A program made the position numbers and the translations under genes. From Temperatibacter sp965603205 (lineage in GTDB: Bacteria > Pseudomonadota > Alphaproteobacteria > Sphingomonadales > Kordiimonadaceae): 64,000 nucleotides of DNA. The notes beneath the pieces are model-generated. The model did not search any database. It was not told where the DNA came from and was given only the letters and a program-made list of their open reading frames with translations. Shown in pieces: positions 52,605 to 62,354 of this stretch. Each line of letters starts with the position of its first letter. Position 1 is the stretch's first letter. The stretch covers positions 11,382 through 75,381 of the forward strand of contig CBFDCC010000013.1 of assembly GCA_965603205.1 (NCBI GenBank). The letters run 5' to 3'.

Positions 52605-54227
52605 CTAACTGTATTTGAAATCTTTGAACTGCACCCGCAGATCTTTCTTAGAGATTTTTCCCGTAGCTGTATGAGGGATTTCACTCACGATTTCCATACC
52701 ATCAGGTAACCACCATTTAACCACAAGCGGTGTCAGATGCTCAATGAGGCTTTCATAGGTGACCGTCTTACCTTCATTAGGGATAATGATCATCAGCGGG
52801 CGTTCTTCCCACTGTGGATGATATACGCCAATAACAGCGGCTTCTAATATATCAGGGTGGCTAACGGCCGCATTTTCTAGATCAATAGAGCTAATCCACT
52901 CACCACCTGATTTAATCACATCCTTTGATCTATCTGTAATCTGCATAAAGCCATCAGTACCTATACAAGCCATATCACCCGTATCGAACCAGCCATCCCC
53001 TTCAATGATGTTGCCACCATCACCGCGGAAATACTCTGCAACAACCCATGGGCCACGCACCATAAGGCGGCCTGAAGTCTTGCCATCACGAGGCAATTGA
53101 GTACCATCTTCATCCATAATACACATTTCAATGCCAATAATACCACGCCCTTGCTTGCATTGCATATCGGTCATCTCTTCACCCTCTAACTGCGCAGTCT
53201 GCGCATTGGGCATACCAATAGTACCCAGTGGCGATGTTTCAGTCATACCCCAAGCATGAGCAACCCAAACATTATAATCATCTTTAAAGGCTTTAATCAT
53301 CGACCGCGGTGCTGCTGAGCCACCAATAACCACAGTTTTCAGTTCACCAACGCCAAGATCATTGGCCCGCAGGTAAGCAAGCATACCCGACCAAATTGTA
53401 GGCACCGCCGCCGTGTGAGTTACCTTTTCATCGATTAATAGGTCGTGTAATGTTTCAGGATCATGATGAGGGCCATTTAATACCAGCTTTGTCCCCGATG
53501 CAGCCGCCGCATATGGAATACCCCAAGCATTGGCGTGGAACATTGGCACAACAGGCAGCATAGTATCACAGGCACCAATATTAATGGCGTCCTTCATTAA
53601 AGAAGCTATAGTGTGCAGGTAATTTGAACGATGACTATATAAAACACCCTTTGGATTACCCGTTGTACCCGATGTATAACAAAGGCTACAGGCTGTATCT
53701 TCTTCAAAAGATGGCCAAGTATAATTGCCGTCCTCAGCCTCAATTAACTCTTCATAACAAATGACATTTTCCAGTGATGTTTCAGGCATATGCTCACGCC
53801 CGACCATAATCACATAGGCTTCAACTGTTGTTAAATGTTCAGCTAATTTTTCAATAAGGGGTACAAATGTAATATCAAGGAACAGCAAGCGGTCTTCTGC
53901 GTGGTTAATAATATATATTAATTGCTCAGGAAATAGACGAGGATTAATCGTATGCGCAACAGCGCCGAAACCAGAAACACCGTACCATAGCTCAATATGG
54001 CGATGCGAGTTCCAAGCAAGAGTGCCAACACAGTCACCATGATTAATGCCCATACGTCCTAAGGCTTGTGCTAGTTTCTTAGACCGTGAACTTATTTCAC
54101 CGTAATTAGTGCGTATTTTACCACCTTCGGGCAACATACCTACTACTTCTGAATTTGGATGATTAACTTCTGCGAAATCAATAAATTTTGAAATCAGTAA
54201 TTGGCTAGACTGCATTAAACCGAGCAT
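52605..54227 (-). CDS. Acyl-CoA synthetase (long/medium-chain fatty acid--CoA ligase)
   Basis: 540 aa ANL-superfamily ligase: activates a fatty acid with ATP to acyl-AMP and transfers it to CoA. Seen: AMP-binding motif CYTSGTTGNPKGVLYSH, HAWGMTETSPLGT, GWFDTGDMACIG, SGGEWISSIDLE and the C-terminal Lys in PHTATGKISKKDLR. Length and motifs fit the medium/long-chain group. Single gene; the start may be codon 1 or 5. Confidence 0.94.
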   Translation of the reverse strand: MLGLMQSSQLLISKFIDFAEVNHPNSEVVGMLPEGGKIRTNYGEISSRSKKLAQALGRMGINHGDCVGTLAWNSHRHIELWYGVSGFGAVAHTINPRLFPEQLIYIINHAEDRLLFLDITFVPLIEKLAEHLTTVEAYVIMVGREHMPETSLENVICYEELIEAEDGNYTWPSFEEDTACSLCYTSGTTGNPKGVLYSHRSNYLHTIASLMKDAINIGACDTMLPVVPMFHANAWGIPYAAAASGTKLVLNGPHHDPETLHDLLIDEKVTHTAAVPTIWSGMLAYLRANDLGVGELKTVVIGGSAAPRSMIKAFKDDYNVWVAHAWGMTETSPLGTIGMPNAQTAQLEGEEMTDMQCKQGRGIIGIEMCIMDEDGTQLPRDGKTSGRLMVRGPWVVAEYFRGDGGNIIEGDGWFDTGDMACIGTDGFMQITDRSKDVIKSGGEWISSIDLENAAVSHPDILEAAVIGVYHPQWEERPLMIIIPNEGKTVTYESLIEHLTPLVVKWWLPDGMEIVSEIPHTATGKISKKDLRVQFKDFKYS

Positions 54228-54283
54228 AAAATTTCCCTTAAATCCCTACTATAACATTCTTCAGCAGACACTATATAACGCGA

Positions 54284-54700
54284 TTATAGCTTTGCAAGTA
54301 CGATTGCTGAGAATTCATGAGAATCTTTAGGGCCAGAGATGTAAGCTTTGGTCATCATAACATCATCATGAGAAATAGCGGTGATTAACCACAGCCAATT
54401 TCCTTCATATGATTGAGCTTTATCTTGGGTTGAAGGTTCAGCAAGACCATCTGGATGGCTATGCCATATACCCATAACCCGATCTCCAACCTCTTTTGCG
54501 TCTCGCCGAGCGTTAAAATAGTCCTTAGGGTCAATGGCAAATGATATAGCGGGATCGGCGGTAGTCTTATTGGATACAGGCATAAATCTATTAATATGAT
54601 TCTCTCGTCCAATTATAATACCGCAAGCCTCATTGGGGAATGTAACCCGTGCAGCCGATTCCATTTCACTAATAAGAATCTGATCAATTTGTATCCTCAA
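54284..54700 (-). CDS. JAMM/MPN metallopeptidase (M67 family)
   Basis: 138 aa stand-alone JAB1/MPN/Mov34 metalloenzyme. The JAMM motif is complete: Glu in NEACGIIIG and H-S-H-P-x6-S-x2-D (HSHPDGLAEPSTQD, about 79-92). Bacterial members release or trim small ubiquitin-like sulfur carriers, but no MoaD/ThiS-like gene is next to it, so the substrate is unknown. Its ATG overlaps the stop of the gene upstream by 4 nt. Confidence 0.92.
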   Translation of the reverse strand: MRIQIDQILISEMESAARVTFPNEACGIIIGRENHINRFMPVSNKTTADPAISFAIDPKDYFNARRDAKEVGDRVMGIWHSHPDGLAEPSTQDKAQSYEGNWLWLITAISHDDVMMTKAYISGPKDSHEFSAIVLAKL

Positions 54701-55113
54701 GGCGCAATAACCACCTTTGAAATCACTGAGCCATTCGTTAGGTCAACTATCATAATACTATCAGCACCATCAGTTGACTTGAATTGCAACATTAATCTTT
54801 TACCACTGATATGACTGGAAACGAGTGTTGCACCATCAGGACGTACTACATCAATCATCGGCTTAATGCGCATGAGCGATGTGGGCTGAGCAGCAACAAC
54901 CCTTTCTGTTACTACAGCAGGTTTAGGTACAACAGTTTCCTTGGGTGCGCGAAAAACAATCTTGCCTATTATAAGCAGCAGCATGCCAATGATTAATATT
55001 CCCAGCACTAAAACAACGATTTTCATGCCTTTTGGCGTTGCTTCTAACGATTTTTCAATTATTTCTGCCTTTAGGGCATCATTTGAGGTGACATTATCAT
55101 CATTAGCGGTCAT
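54697..55113 (-). CDS. Single-pass membrane protein (DUF6476-like)
   Basis: About 138 aa: a cytoplasmic N-terminus, one membrane segment (about 32-53, IVVLVLGILIIGMLLLIIG), and a periplasmic beta-rich part. Position next to rluD and rpoH and the domain layout fit the alphaproteobacterial DUF6476 group; this name is tentative. Start at 55113 chosen for GGAGAAAACTT before the ATG. Only 11 bp separate it from the divergent rluD start. Confidence 0.72.
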   Translation of the reverse strand: MTANDDNVTSNDALKAEIIEKSLEATPKGMKIVVLVLGILIIGMLLLIIGKIVFRAPKETVVPKPAVVTERVVAAQPTSLMRIKPMIDVVRPDGATLVSSHISGKRLMLQFKSTDGADSIMIVDLTNGSVISKVVIAP

Positions 55114-55124
55114 AAGTTTTCTCC

Positions 55125-56141
55125 ATGCAGGAAACATTAACAGTATCTATCGCAACTGCGCAAGCAGGATCGCGTCTCGACAAGGTCATGGCAGAGTCTT
55201 TGCCTGACATTTCTCGTTCACGTCTTAAGGCTCTCATTAAAGAGGGTAGCGTCAAACTGCAAGAGGGTAAAATCACGACTAACCCTGCAGGCAAGGTAAA
55301 GGCAGATGAAATATACGTCATCGAAATGCCCGAACCCGATGACGCGGAACCACTAGCAGAGGATATCCCACTGAAGGTGATATTTGAGGATGAGCATCTA
55401 ATCATCGTCGATAAACCTGTGGGTATGGTGGTTCACCCAGCCCCCGGTAGTCAGACAGGCACGCTAGTCAATGCCCTACTTCATCACTGCAAAGGAAGTT
55501 TGTCGGGCATTGGCGGGGTTAGACGCCCAGGCATTGTTCACCGTATTGACAAAGACACATCAGGCCTGATTGTAATGGCTAAACATGACAAGGCCCATAA
55601 TGGACTATCCGAGCAATTCGCGGATCATTCTATAAAGCGACTATATACTGCCATATGTCGTGGTGAACCGGAAGACAGTGCTGGACGTATTACAGGCAAT
55701 TTAAACCGCAGTTCCTCTGATCGTTTAAAAATGGCAGTGGTTGATAGTGGTGGCAAATGGGCCGCGACCAATTACCGCGCCGTAAAATATTTGCAAAGCG
55801 GCAGTAAAACCATCGCCACTCAATTGGAATGCAAGTTAGAAACTGGTCGTACGCACCAAATCCGCGTTCACATGGCCCATATCGGCCATCCGCTGGTCGG
55901 CGACCAAATATACGGTAATGCCAATACCATTCCTAGCATGGCTGCCAAAATCATTAAAGACAGCGTCAGTAGCTTTAAGCGTCAAGCATTACACGCAAGG
56001 TTGCTGGGTTTCATCCATCCTATCACAGGCGAGGCCTTGACATTCGAAAGTGATCCCCCACATGATATGCAGTATCTGCTCAAAATCTTCGATAAGTACG
56101 GTGAGGTTTACGACGCAAATACTGAAAGTTTTGATGTTTGA
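55125..56141 (+). CDS. rluD: 23S rRNA pseudouridine synthase, RluD type
   Basis: 338 aa RluA-family pseudouridine synthase with an N-terminal S4 RNA-binding domain (about 15-75, RLDKVMAESLPDISRSRLK) and a catalytic domain with HRIDKDTSGLIV, whose Asp is the catalytic residue. Similar in layout to RluD, which modifies helix 69 of 23S rRNA. LETGRTHQIRVHMAHIGHPL is also typical. Followed by rpoH, 59 bp on. Confidence 0.92.
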   Translation: MQETLTVSIATAQAGSRLDKVMAESLPDISRSRLKALIKEGSVKLQEGKITTNPAGKVKADEIYVIEMPEPDDAEPLAEDIPLKVIFEDEHLIIVDKPVGMVVHPAPGSQTGTLVNALLHHCKGSLSGIGGVRRPGIVHRIDKDTSGLIVMAKHDKAHNGLSEQFADHSIKRLYTAICRGEPEDSAGRITGNLNRSSSDRLKMAVVDSGGKWAATNYRAVKYLQSGSKTIATQLECKLETGRTHQIRVHMAHIGHPLVGDQIYGNANTIPSMAAKIIKDSVSSFKRQALHARLLGFIHPITGEALTFESDPPHDMQYLLKIFDKYGEVYDANTESFDV

Positions 56142-56147
56142 TATAAT
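56142..56147 (+). promoter_or_regulatory. Possible -10 element of rpoH
   Basis: TATAAT directly after the rluD stop, 54 bp before the rpoH ATG. No good -35 hexamer at 16-18 bp, so support is weak. Confidence 0.3.
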
Positions 56148-56200
56148 GAAAATAATTTGATAAAATAACAAAATATAAAGACAGTCTCTAAGAGGGAATT

Positions 56201-57064
56201 ATGGCCGCACCTAGCAATTTACCCACACTATCGCCCGAGGGTAGTTTAAATTCATACTTACAGGAAATTCGTAAATTTCCTATGCTTGCAGCAGACGAAG
56301 AATATATGCTTGCCAAAAGCTGGGTCGATCACGAAGACCGTAAGGCCGCACATAAAATGGTCACTAGTCACCTACGTTTAGTGGCTAAAATCGCCATGGG
56401 GTATCGTGGATATGGTTTGCCCGTTGCTGATCTGATTGCCGAGGGCAATGTAGGCATGATGCAAGCTGTGAAAAAATTTGATCCCGAGCGTGGCTTTCGC
56501 CTTGCCACCTATGCAATGTGGTGGATACGCGCCTCTATTCAGGAATATATTCTACGCAGTTGGTCGCTTGTAAAGATCGGTACAACAGCTGCACAAAAGA
56601 AGCTGTTTTTCAACCTGCGTCGTATTAAAGGTAAAATTCAAGCGCTAGAAGTTGGTGACTTGCACCCAGATCAAGTTGAGCATATAGCCACAGAACTTAA
56701 TGTACCTGAAAAAGACGTTGTCAGCATGAACCGTCGTATGACGGCTGGTGATGCATCCTTAAACGCCCCAATGCAGATGGATGGCGAAGGTGAATGGATG
56801 GATTGGTTAGAGGACGATAGCCCTAGCCAAGAAATACTCATCGCGGAAAAAGAAGAATTAACACAACGCCGTGGCATGCTAGCTGCAGCTATGGGTGATT
56901 TAAATGATCGAGAGCGTGATATTTTGATGGAACGCCGACTAAAAGACAGCCCATCAACGCTGGAGGAATTATCACAGAAATATAATGTTAGCCGCGAAAG
57001 AATTCGTCAAATTGAAGTACGTGCTTTTGAAAAAGTTCAACAAACAATGCAGCAAACAGATTAA
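56201..57064 (+). CDS. rpoH: RNA polymerase sigma-32 factor
   Basis: 287 aa heat-shock sigma factor. Region 2 is clear (GNVGMMQAVKKFDPERGFRL, then YAMWWIRASIQEYILRSW), the RpoH box is QKKLFFNLR (about residue 132), and region 4 ends with YNVSRERIRQIEVRAFEKV. AGAGGGAATT before the ATG. It may direct stress genes elsewhere; the rluD-rpoH order is usual in alphaproteobacteria. Confidence 0.96.
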   Translation: MAAPSNLPTLSPEGSLNSYLQEIRKFPMLAADEEYMLAKSWVDHEDRKAAHKMVTSHLRLVAKIAMGYRGYGLPVADLIAEGNVGMMQAVKKFDPERGFRLATYAMWWIRASIQEYILRSWSLVKIGTTAAQKKLFFNLRRIKGKIQALEVGDLHPDQVEHIATELNVPEKDVVSMNRRMTAGDASLNAPMQMDGEGEWMDWLEDDSPSQEILIAEKEELTQRRGMLAAAMGDLNDRERDILMERRLKDSPSTLEELSQKYNVSRERIRQIEVRAFEKVQQTMQQTD

Positions 57065-57082
57065 ATTATACGCGTCATTCAA

Positions 57083-57574
57083 TTATTTTTTCTTCGTAGA
57101 TTCTGGAGCATGAGCAACCTCAGGCCCCCATTCATCAATGGTAGCCTGACGTATCTTAAGTAATTTTTTAAGCCGTTCTTTATTTAAATGCTGCACGACA
57201 ACAGATGCCATAAATGGCCCAACAAATAATAGCATATAGCCTAGTGAAGCCGCGCCCCACATCAATAACCACGTCAGAATGTTAGAGGCAAGAAACTGAA
57301 AACTTTCAGGTGAATCCCACAAGCGTAATGCGTAAGGAACTATACCCGCTAGATTTAAAAGACCAACGGTCATAAGGCGTTGAGTATGCCAAATACCGCG
57401 CCCTGTAATCATAAGAATAAATGTTGGAAACATCCCTCCTAAGATAAGCACTGCCACTTGCCACCGCATAAAGGCAATAACCATAAAAAGAAGCACCATC
57501 AATAATACTATGGCTACACCTTCGCCACCCGATTGACGTTTTTTACGTTTTTTGTCTGCTCTGCTGTTAGACAC
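57083..57574 (-). CDS. Membrane protein in pseudokinase operon
   Basis: 163 aa: a basic N-terminus (RADKKRKKR), four hydrophobic segments (about 21-38, 42-58, 70-85, 98-125) and a charged C-terminus. No family recognised. It starts 17 bp after the pseudokinase gene on the same strand, so the two probably act together at the membrane. Confidence 0.75.
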   Translation of the reverse strand: MSNSRADKKRKKRQSGGEGVAIVLLMVLLFMVIAFMRWQVAVLILGGMFPTFILMITGRGIWHTQRLMTVGLLNLAGIVPYALRLWDSPESFQFLASNILTWLLMWGAASLGYMLLFVGPFMASVVVQHLNKERLKKLLKIRQATIDEWGPEVAHAPESTKKK

Positions 57575-57591
57575 TATCTAAAGTCTTTCTC

Positions 57592-59604
57592 TTATAAAAA
57601 CAAAATTATAGTCCCGATGACTGATAATAATGATATATTGCGGCTACCATTATACCCTTTTTGTAAAACTTCATAATCAGTAATTTTTACAGGCTTTAAT
57701 AATTGATCTCGCTCTTTATTCATCTTCAACAGATCGTAACGCGCTCTTGTAAAATCACGACTATCTTGCGCTTGAACTTTTGGCACATCAATCATCTTAG
57801 ACAACTTGCCAATATCACCACTCTTTTTAAGCTTTTCCAACATTGTTAAAAGCTTATCACGATTATTTCTATTTTTAAGAGCTTTCACAACCGTCATCAG
57901 GCCATCAACGAGTTTTGATGTTAAATGGGGCAAATCCACAATCTTTAATTCACGCTGCAATTTACCAACAAGTTCAGTTGTCAGCGCATTAAACCGGGGC
58001 ATATCATTTTTTGCTACATCTAATTTCGTAAAGGCTTTATCAAGACTACTATCCCGTGAAACCATAAAAGCAGCGATATGTCGATCTTGCAGCACACTCT
58101 TAATAGAAGCCTTACTCGCCAAGCGGTCTAATGCCAAAAGCACATGTTTGATAGACCCTACCCAGTTACGATCAAATTTTAAGCTCCGACAAGGCAGTGT
58201 AGGATTTAAGTCATATAATACGCGTTCCATCCCCATACCTATACTCGTTGATTTCGAAGCGACACCGCATTTGATGTATGAATTCAGTAACCTACCCTCA
58301 TCTGGCAGCTTTCCAGACATGATATCAACTAAAGTTGATAAAAACCTATGCTCAAACAATTCTGAAAAAACTCTTACTTTATCACGGTCATCACCCTCAA
58401 ATGCACTAGCAACTGATGCAGGAATAGCATCTGGGTAAACTGAAATATTTTTATATCTGATAGGACCAGTGGGGTGTAAAAATAAACAAAAGCGAGCAAC
58501 AAGTTTAAAGTTTTCTTCATGTCCCATACCCGTATCCGCAGCAGACACATTAAGCAGTTTACCCACTTTCTCTGATATAACATCATCAGCCATAGATACC
58601 TGTACCCAAGTTACAAAATCTAAAGAGCGAATAAAAGCTGCAGCCGGATTTGGATCTTCGGCTAAGGCTTGTGCTAGCAAGCGTTTATCAACATAAGAAA
58701 CGCCCTTATAATTTGTAGGCCTTGACATAGACCAACTGGTCATCCCAATACGACGTTCCTTGAAGCTGGACTCAAACCAACTAAGGACATCTTCTGTCTT
58801 CCAGCGATCTTGAGGACCATCAAGCAATAGCCCTCTTAAGAGTACCCCCATAGACCCTGGCACATCTTGGCCACCTGACAAAACCGAATAGGATGATTGG
58901 TTTACCCTCGTGATCAAGGCGGTATTTTTATCTTTTGGCGGCTCCATTGAATTATTTAAATACAGCGTGATTATAGCTGCACCCATCTGATAAAAATCCG
59001 CGGCAGATGACGCTTCACCGCGTGATATTGGATCAGCAAAAACTACGTCTAAGGGATCAAAATTATCGGGCTGAAGATACCCCGCAGGGCAACTACAACA
59101 CTCGCCTAAATATATTTCATTACTTTCTTTTGATGAAAAGAACATATTATCAGGGCGAATTCTGCGATGATTAATACCCTTTTTGTGCAAACTAGCGAGG
59201 GCTTTTACCAAACTTAAAGGCAAGGATGTTCGCATAAATTTTGCGTCAAGGCGTGGATGGCGACCATCAGGGCCAAATAAAGGTCCACCTGTAGGGCGCT
59301 CGAATATAGTGACTAATCTCTCCGTTTTAATATCCATAGGTAAAGTCATCAGACCACGCTCAACAGGACAGATCACATTGGATATTTTACCGCCAGTTAA
59401 AGCGATATAAGCGTTATTACGAATTGGAATTTCAGGATTTTGTACAAGTGCGTATAAAGGAATATCTGGCTTACTGCTATCCACCACACTATAAGCTTGA
59501 CCTCCAGGCGTATCAAATTCGGCGAGCGGCGAAGATAAACTTACCTTAAACCTTTCCCCAAATGCGCTTTGCACTGATGGCACTGGTGCAGTCTCTCCCG
59601 CCAC
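57592..59604 (-). CDS. Tail-anchored pseudokinase
   Basis: 670 aa. Residues about 90-290 follow the protein-kinase C-lobe: the catalytic loop reads HRRIRPDN (146-153), with R148 where kinases have the catalytic Asp; the DFG position reads GEC (167-169); helix F region ADFYQMGAAI and a later RWKTEDVLSWF match. With both catalytic Asp residues lost it should not phosphorylate. The middle part (300-640) is unrecognised, and the last 18 residues (ISLLSVIGTIILFL) form a C-terminal membrane anchor. Cotranscribed with a four-helix membrane protein. Confidence 0.82.
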   Translation of the reverse strand: MAGETAPVPSVQSAFGERFKVSLSSPLAEFDTPGGQAYSVVDSSKPDIPLYALVQNPEIPIRNNAYIALTGGKISNVICPVERGLMTLPMDIKTERLVTIFERPTGGPLFGPDGRHPRLDAKFMRTSLPLSLVKALASLHKKGINHRRIRPDNMFFSSKESNEIYLGECCSCPAGYLQPDNFDPLDVVFADPISRGEASSAADFYQMGAAIITLYLNNSMEPPKDKNTALITRVNQSSYSVLSGGQDVPGSMGVLLRGLLLDGPQDRWKTEDVLSWFESSFKERRIGMTSWSMSRPTNYKGVSYVDKRLLAQALAEDPNPAAAFIRSLDFVTWVQVSMADDVISEKVGKLLNVSAADTGMGHEENFKLVARFCLFLHPTGPIRYKNISVYPDAIPASVASAFEGDDRDKVRVFSELFEHRFLSTLVDIMSGKLPDEGRLLNSYIKCGVASKSTSIGMGMERVLYDLNPTLPCRSLKFDRNWVGSIKHVLLALDRLASKASIKSVLQDRHIAAFMVSRDSSLDKAFTKLDVAKNDMPRFNALTTELVGKLQRELKIVDLPHLTSKLVDGLMTVVKALKNRNNRDKLLTMLEKLKKSGDIGKLSKMIDVPKVQAQDSRDFTRARYDLLKMNKERDQLLKPVKITDYEVLQKGYNGSRNISLLSVIGTIILFL

Positions 59605-59747
59605 TTTTAGCTCCTATTCCCTAGCTAATAACTTAATACTTTATAGACAATTATCTTGTCAATTCCCCAACTTAGTCACAAGTCAATTAATTTGTAACCT
59701 GAAAAGACTCGCCTGTCATCAAAGACTTACACTTATTTATAAAAGAA

Positions 59748-59781
59748 AAAGGCACTGAGTCAAATATGACACAGCGCCTTT
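59748..59781 (-). terminator. Terminator of the serA-hisZ-purA unit
   Basis: AAAGGC-A-CTG (59748-59757) pairs with CAG-C-GCCTTT (59772-59781); on the minus strand it is followed by TTCTTTT. Confidence 0.88.
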
Positions 59782-59799
59782 AATCAAAAGTTAGCCGAA

Positions 59800-61092
59800 T
59801 TAATCTTGAAACGGATCGCGCACAAGTATTGTATCTTCGCGTTCTGGGCTAGTAGACAGTAGCGCAACTGGCGCACCTATAAGTTCTTCAACACGGCGTA
59901 CATACTTCACAGCTGCGGCGGGTAAATCCACCCAACTCCTGGCGCCAAATGTGGTTTCAGACCAGCCGTCCATTGTCTCATATACTGGTTTAATTGCGGC
60001 CTGATCTTCCATGCCATATGGCAGGTGGTCATATTCTTTACCGTTCACTATGTAGCCAACGCAAATTTTAATTTCCTTAAGGCCATCAAGTACATCAAGC
60101 TTAGTAAAGGCAATGCCCGTGATGCCCCCGACAATAACACTTTGACGTACCAGAACAGCGTCAAACCAGCCACAGCGGCGCTTACGGCCAGTTACAACAC
60201 CAAATTCATGGCCTTTTTCACCAAGATATTGACCAACTTCATCATCTAATTCAGTTGGGAAAGGCCCCTCACCCACACGTGTTGTATAGGCCTTGGTGAT
60301 GCCAAGAATATAATCAAGACTACCAGGTCCAATACCAGAGCCATTAGCAGCCTGACCACCGACTGTATTAGAGCTTGTCACAAAAGGATATGTGCCGTGG
60401 TCAATATCAAGAAGTGTCCCTTGCGCACCCTCAAACAAGATACGTTTTCCAGCTTTACGGGCATCATCTAAGGTCTTCCAAGTATTAGTCACATAAGGTG
60501 TAATCTGTGGCGCAACTTCCATCAGCGCATCAGCTACAGTCTTCAGGTCAATCTCTGCAACACCAAAACCACGACGCAGTGCATTATGATGTTCTAGCGC
60601 TACAACAAGACGTGCCTCAACAATTTCTCTTGATACCAGATCGCAGGCACGGATAGCACGACGTCCAACCTTATCTTCGTATGCAGGACCAATACCGCGA
60701 CGAGTGGTACCAATTTTCACGCCCTCTGATGCATCTTCTCTTAAACCATCCAACTCACCATGATATGGCATAATGAGTGTTGCATTTGCAGCAAGCTGCA
60801 AACTATCTGGATTAATATCCACGCCTTGCCCACGCAATTTTTCTATTTCAGAAAGTAATGCCCAAGGGTCAACAACGACACCGTTGCCAATCACTGATTG
60901 CTTGCCACCGCGTACAATACCAGAAGGTAGCAGTGATAACTTATAGACCTTGCCATCGATAACCAGCGTATGACCTGCGTTATGACCACCTTGGAAACGC
61001 GCCACTACTTCAGCACGCTCTGACAGCCAATCAACGATCTTACCCTTGCCTTCGTCGCCCCACTGAGAGCCTACGACAACTACATTGCCCAT
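59800..61092 (-). CDS. purA: Adenylosuccinate synthase
   Basis: 430 aa, first committed step of AMP synthesis: IMP + aspartate + GTP to adenylosuccinate. Seen: GSQWGDEGKGKIVDWL (P-loop-like, with the catalytic Asp), GHNAGHTLV, and LFEGAQGTLLDIDHGTYPFV. Last gene of serA-hisZ-purA, 45 bp after hisZ. Confidence 0.97.
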   Translation of the reverse strand: MGNVVVVGSQWGDEGKGKIVDWLSERAEVVARFQGGHNAGHTLVIDGKVYKLSLLPSGIVRGGKQSVIGNGVVVDPWALLSEIEKLRGQGVDINPDSLQLAANATLIMPYHGELDGLREDASEGVKIGTTRRGIGPAYEDKVGRRAIRACDLVSREIVEARLVVALEHHNALRRGFGVAEIDLKTVADALMEVAPQITPYVTNTWKTLDDARKAGKRILFEGAQGTLLDIDHGTYPFVTSSNTVGGQAANGSGIGPGSLDYILGITKAYTTRVGEGPFPTELDDEVGQYLGEKGHEFGVVTGRKRRCGWFDAVLVRQSVIVGGITGIAFTKLDVLDGLKEIKICVGYIVNGKEYDHLPYGMEDQAAIKPVYETMDGWSETTFGARSWVDLPAAAVKYVRRVEELIGAPVALLSTSPEREDTILVRDPFQD

Positions 61093-61137
61093 ATTAATCC
61101 CTTTCTGGATTTTTGAATCTGTATATAAAAACTCACT

Positions 61138-62340
61138 TTAAAGAGTTTTTACCGCTGTTCCATCAAAATAATGACTACAGCCTAATCTACTCGCTTCATT
61201 TAATGAATCAGCCGCATCTGTCAAGCCTTGAATCACACGCCAACCCTCTTTGCGTAAGTTATTTGCCTGCTCCGATGATACACCATGGGCGACAAATAGT
61301 TTATCCACAGGACTTGGAGCCGGAAGCGCGCGTAATAATGTATCCAAATATACAGAAAAACCAGTTGATGGCTCAAAGCTACCATCAGCGTGGCTAGTTT
61401 CATATCGACCACCGCGACCTAATTCACCACGTACACCACGTGCAAATAGTGCAAATCCAATACCCGTTTTATATTCAAAACCATGACTTTCGCCCGGGTC
61501 AATAGTAACGGCCAAATCAGGCATTTGTGTTGATATCATAGCAGATAAACTAGCTAGACCCTCAATAAGCCTTAAGGCCTCGCCATCAAGTTTTAGAGAA
61601 TGCAGATTAGCCAGCGCGTAATCTGCGGGTCCCGCAGCATTCAATAGCGCTGTTAATAGTGCGCGGCTACTATCATCAAAACCAGCTAATGCACCGACAT
61701 CTTTTGTATCCAGCGCTTCTCTTGCTGCCTCTGTCTGCATTTCACCCAAACCAAGCTGCCCACATATTGCCGACACAAGAGGAGCCACAGTTAAATCAAG
61801 AGACAGGTCTGAAATACCAAGTCCCTTAAGGGAATTAACGGCCAATGATATGACTTCAAGATCAGCTTCCAAGCTAGTGGCGCCAATTAATTCGACACCC
61901 GCTTGATAAAATTGGCGAGTCGGACGAATTTGACTGCCCTTAACCCGCATGACATTACCCGCATAAGCAAGGCGCAGTGGTCGCTCGACCGACTGTAACC
62001 TTGTTGCAGCTATACGCGAAATTTGCACCGTCATATCCGTGCGCAGCGCCATAACCTTTTGTGTTTCAGGATCAAGCAAACGAAACATCTGTGTGCCATG
62101 CTTAGCGCTTTGGTATGCAGTCGGCCCAACGAGCAAGCTATCCTCAAACTCGACAAGAGGTGGAGAAACACGGTCATAGCCATAGCTTAAGAAAACATCA
62201 ATTAAGCTTCGGATAATACCGGCCTCTTGCTCAGCAAAAGGCGCGAGCTGATCACGCAACCCTTCAGGCAACAATGCCTGTTTTGAATATTGACGGGCAG
62301 ATTGCCCGCCACCAACATTATTTACATCTGAACCAGACAT
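61138..62340 (-). CDS. hisZ: ATP phosphoribosyltransferase regulatory subunit
   Basis: 400 aa HisRS-like protein without an anticodon domain, needed by short-form HisG for the first step of histidine synthesis. Seen: LLPEGLRDQLAPFAEQE, motif 2 MALRTDMTVQISRIA, and RGELGRGGRYE near the end. A short-form hisG must be elsewhere. 14 bp after serA. Confidence 0.92.
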   Translation of the reverse strand: MSGSDVNNVGGGQSARQYSKQALLPEGLRDQLAPFAEQEAGIIRSLIDVFLSYGYDRVSPPLVEFEDSLLVGPTAYQSAKHGTQMFRLLDPETQKVMALRTDMTVQISRIAATRLQSVERPLRLAYAGNVMRVKGSQIRPTRQFYQAGVELIGATSLEADLEVISLAVNSLKGLGISDLSLDLTVAPLVSAICGQLGLGEMQTEAAREALDTKDVGALAGFDDSSRALLTALLNAAGPADYALANLHSLKLDGEALRLIEGLASLSAMISTQMPDLAVTIDPGESHGFEYKTGIGFALFARGVRGELGRGGRYETSHADGSFEPSTGFSVYLDTLLRALPAPSPVDKLFVAHGVSSEQANNLRKEGWRVIQGLTDAADSLNEASRLGCSHYFDGTAVKTL

Positions 62341-62354
62341 GTTCGCCTGCTCCT

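Noticed and set aside
57806..58438. 210-codon plus-strand frame opposite the pseudokinase
   Set aside because: Ser/Leu-rich shadow without start signals; the minus-strand frame is continuous over 670 codons.
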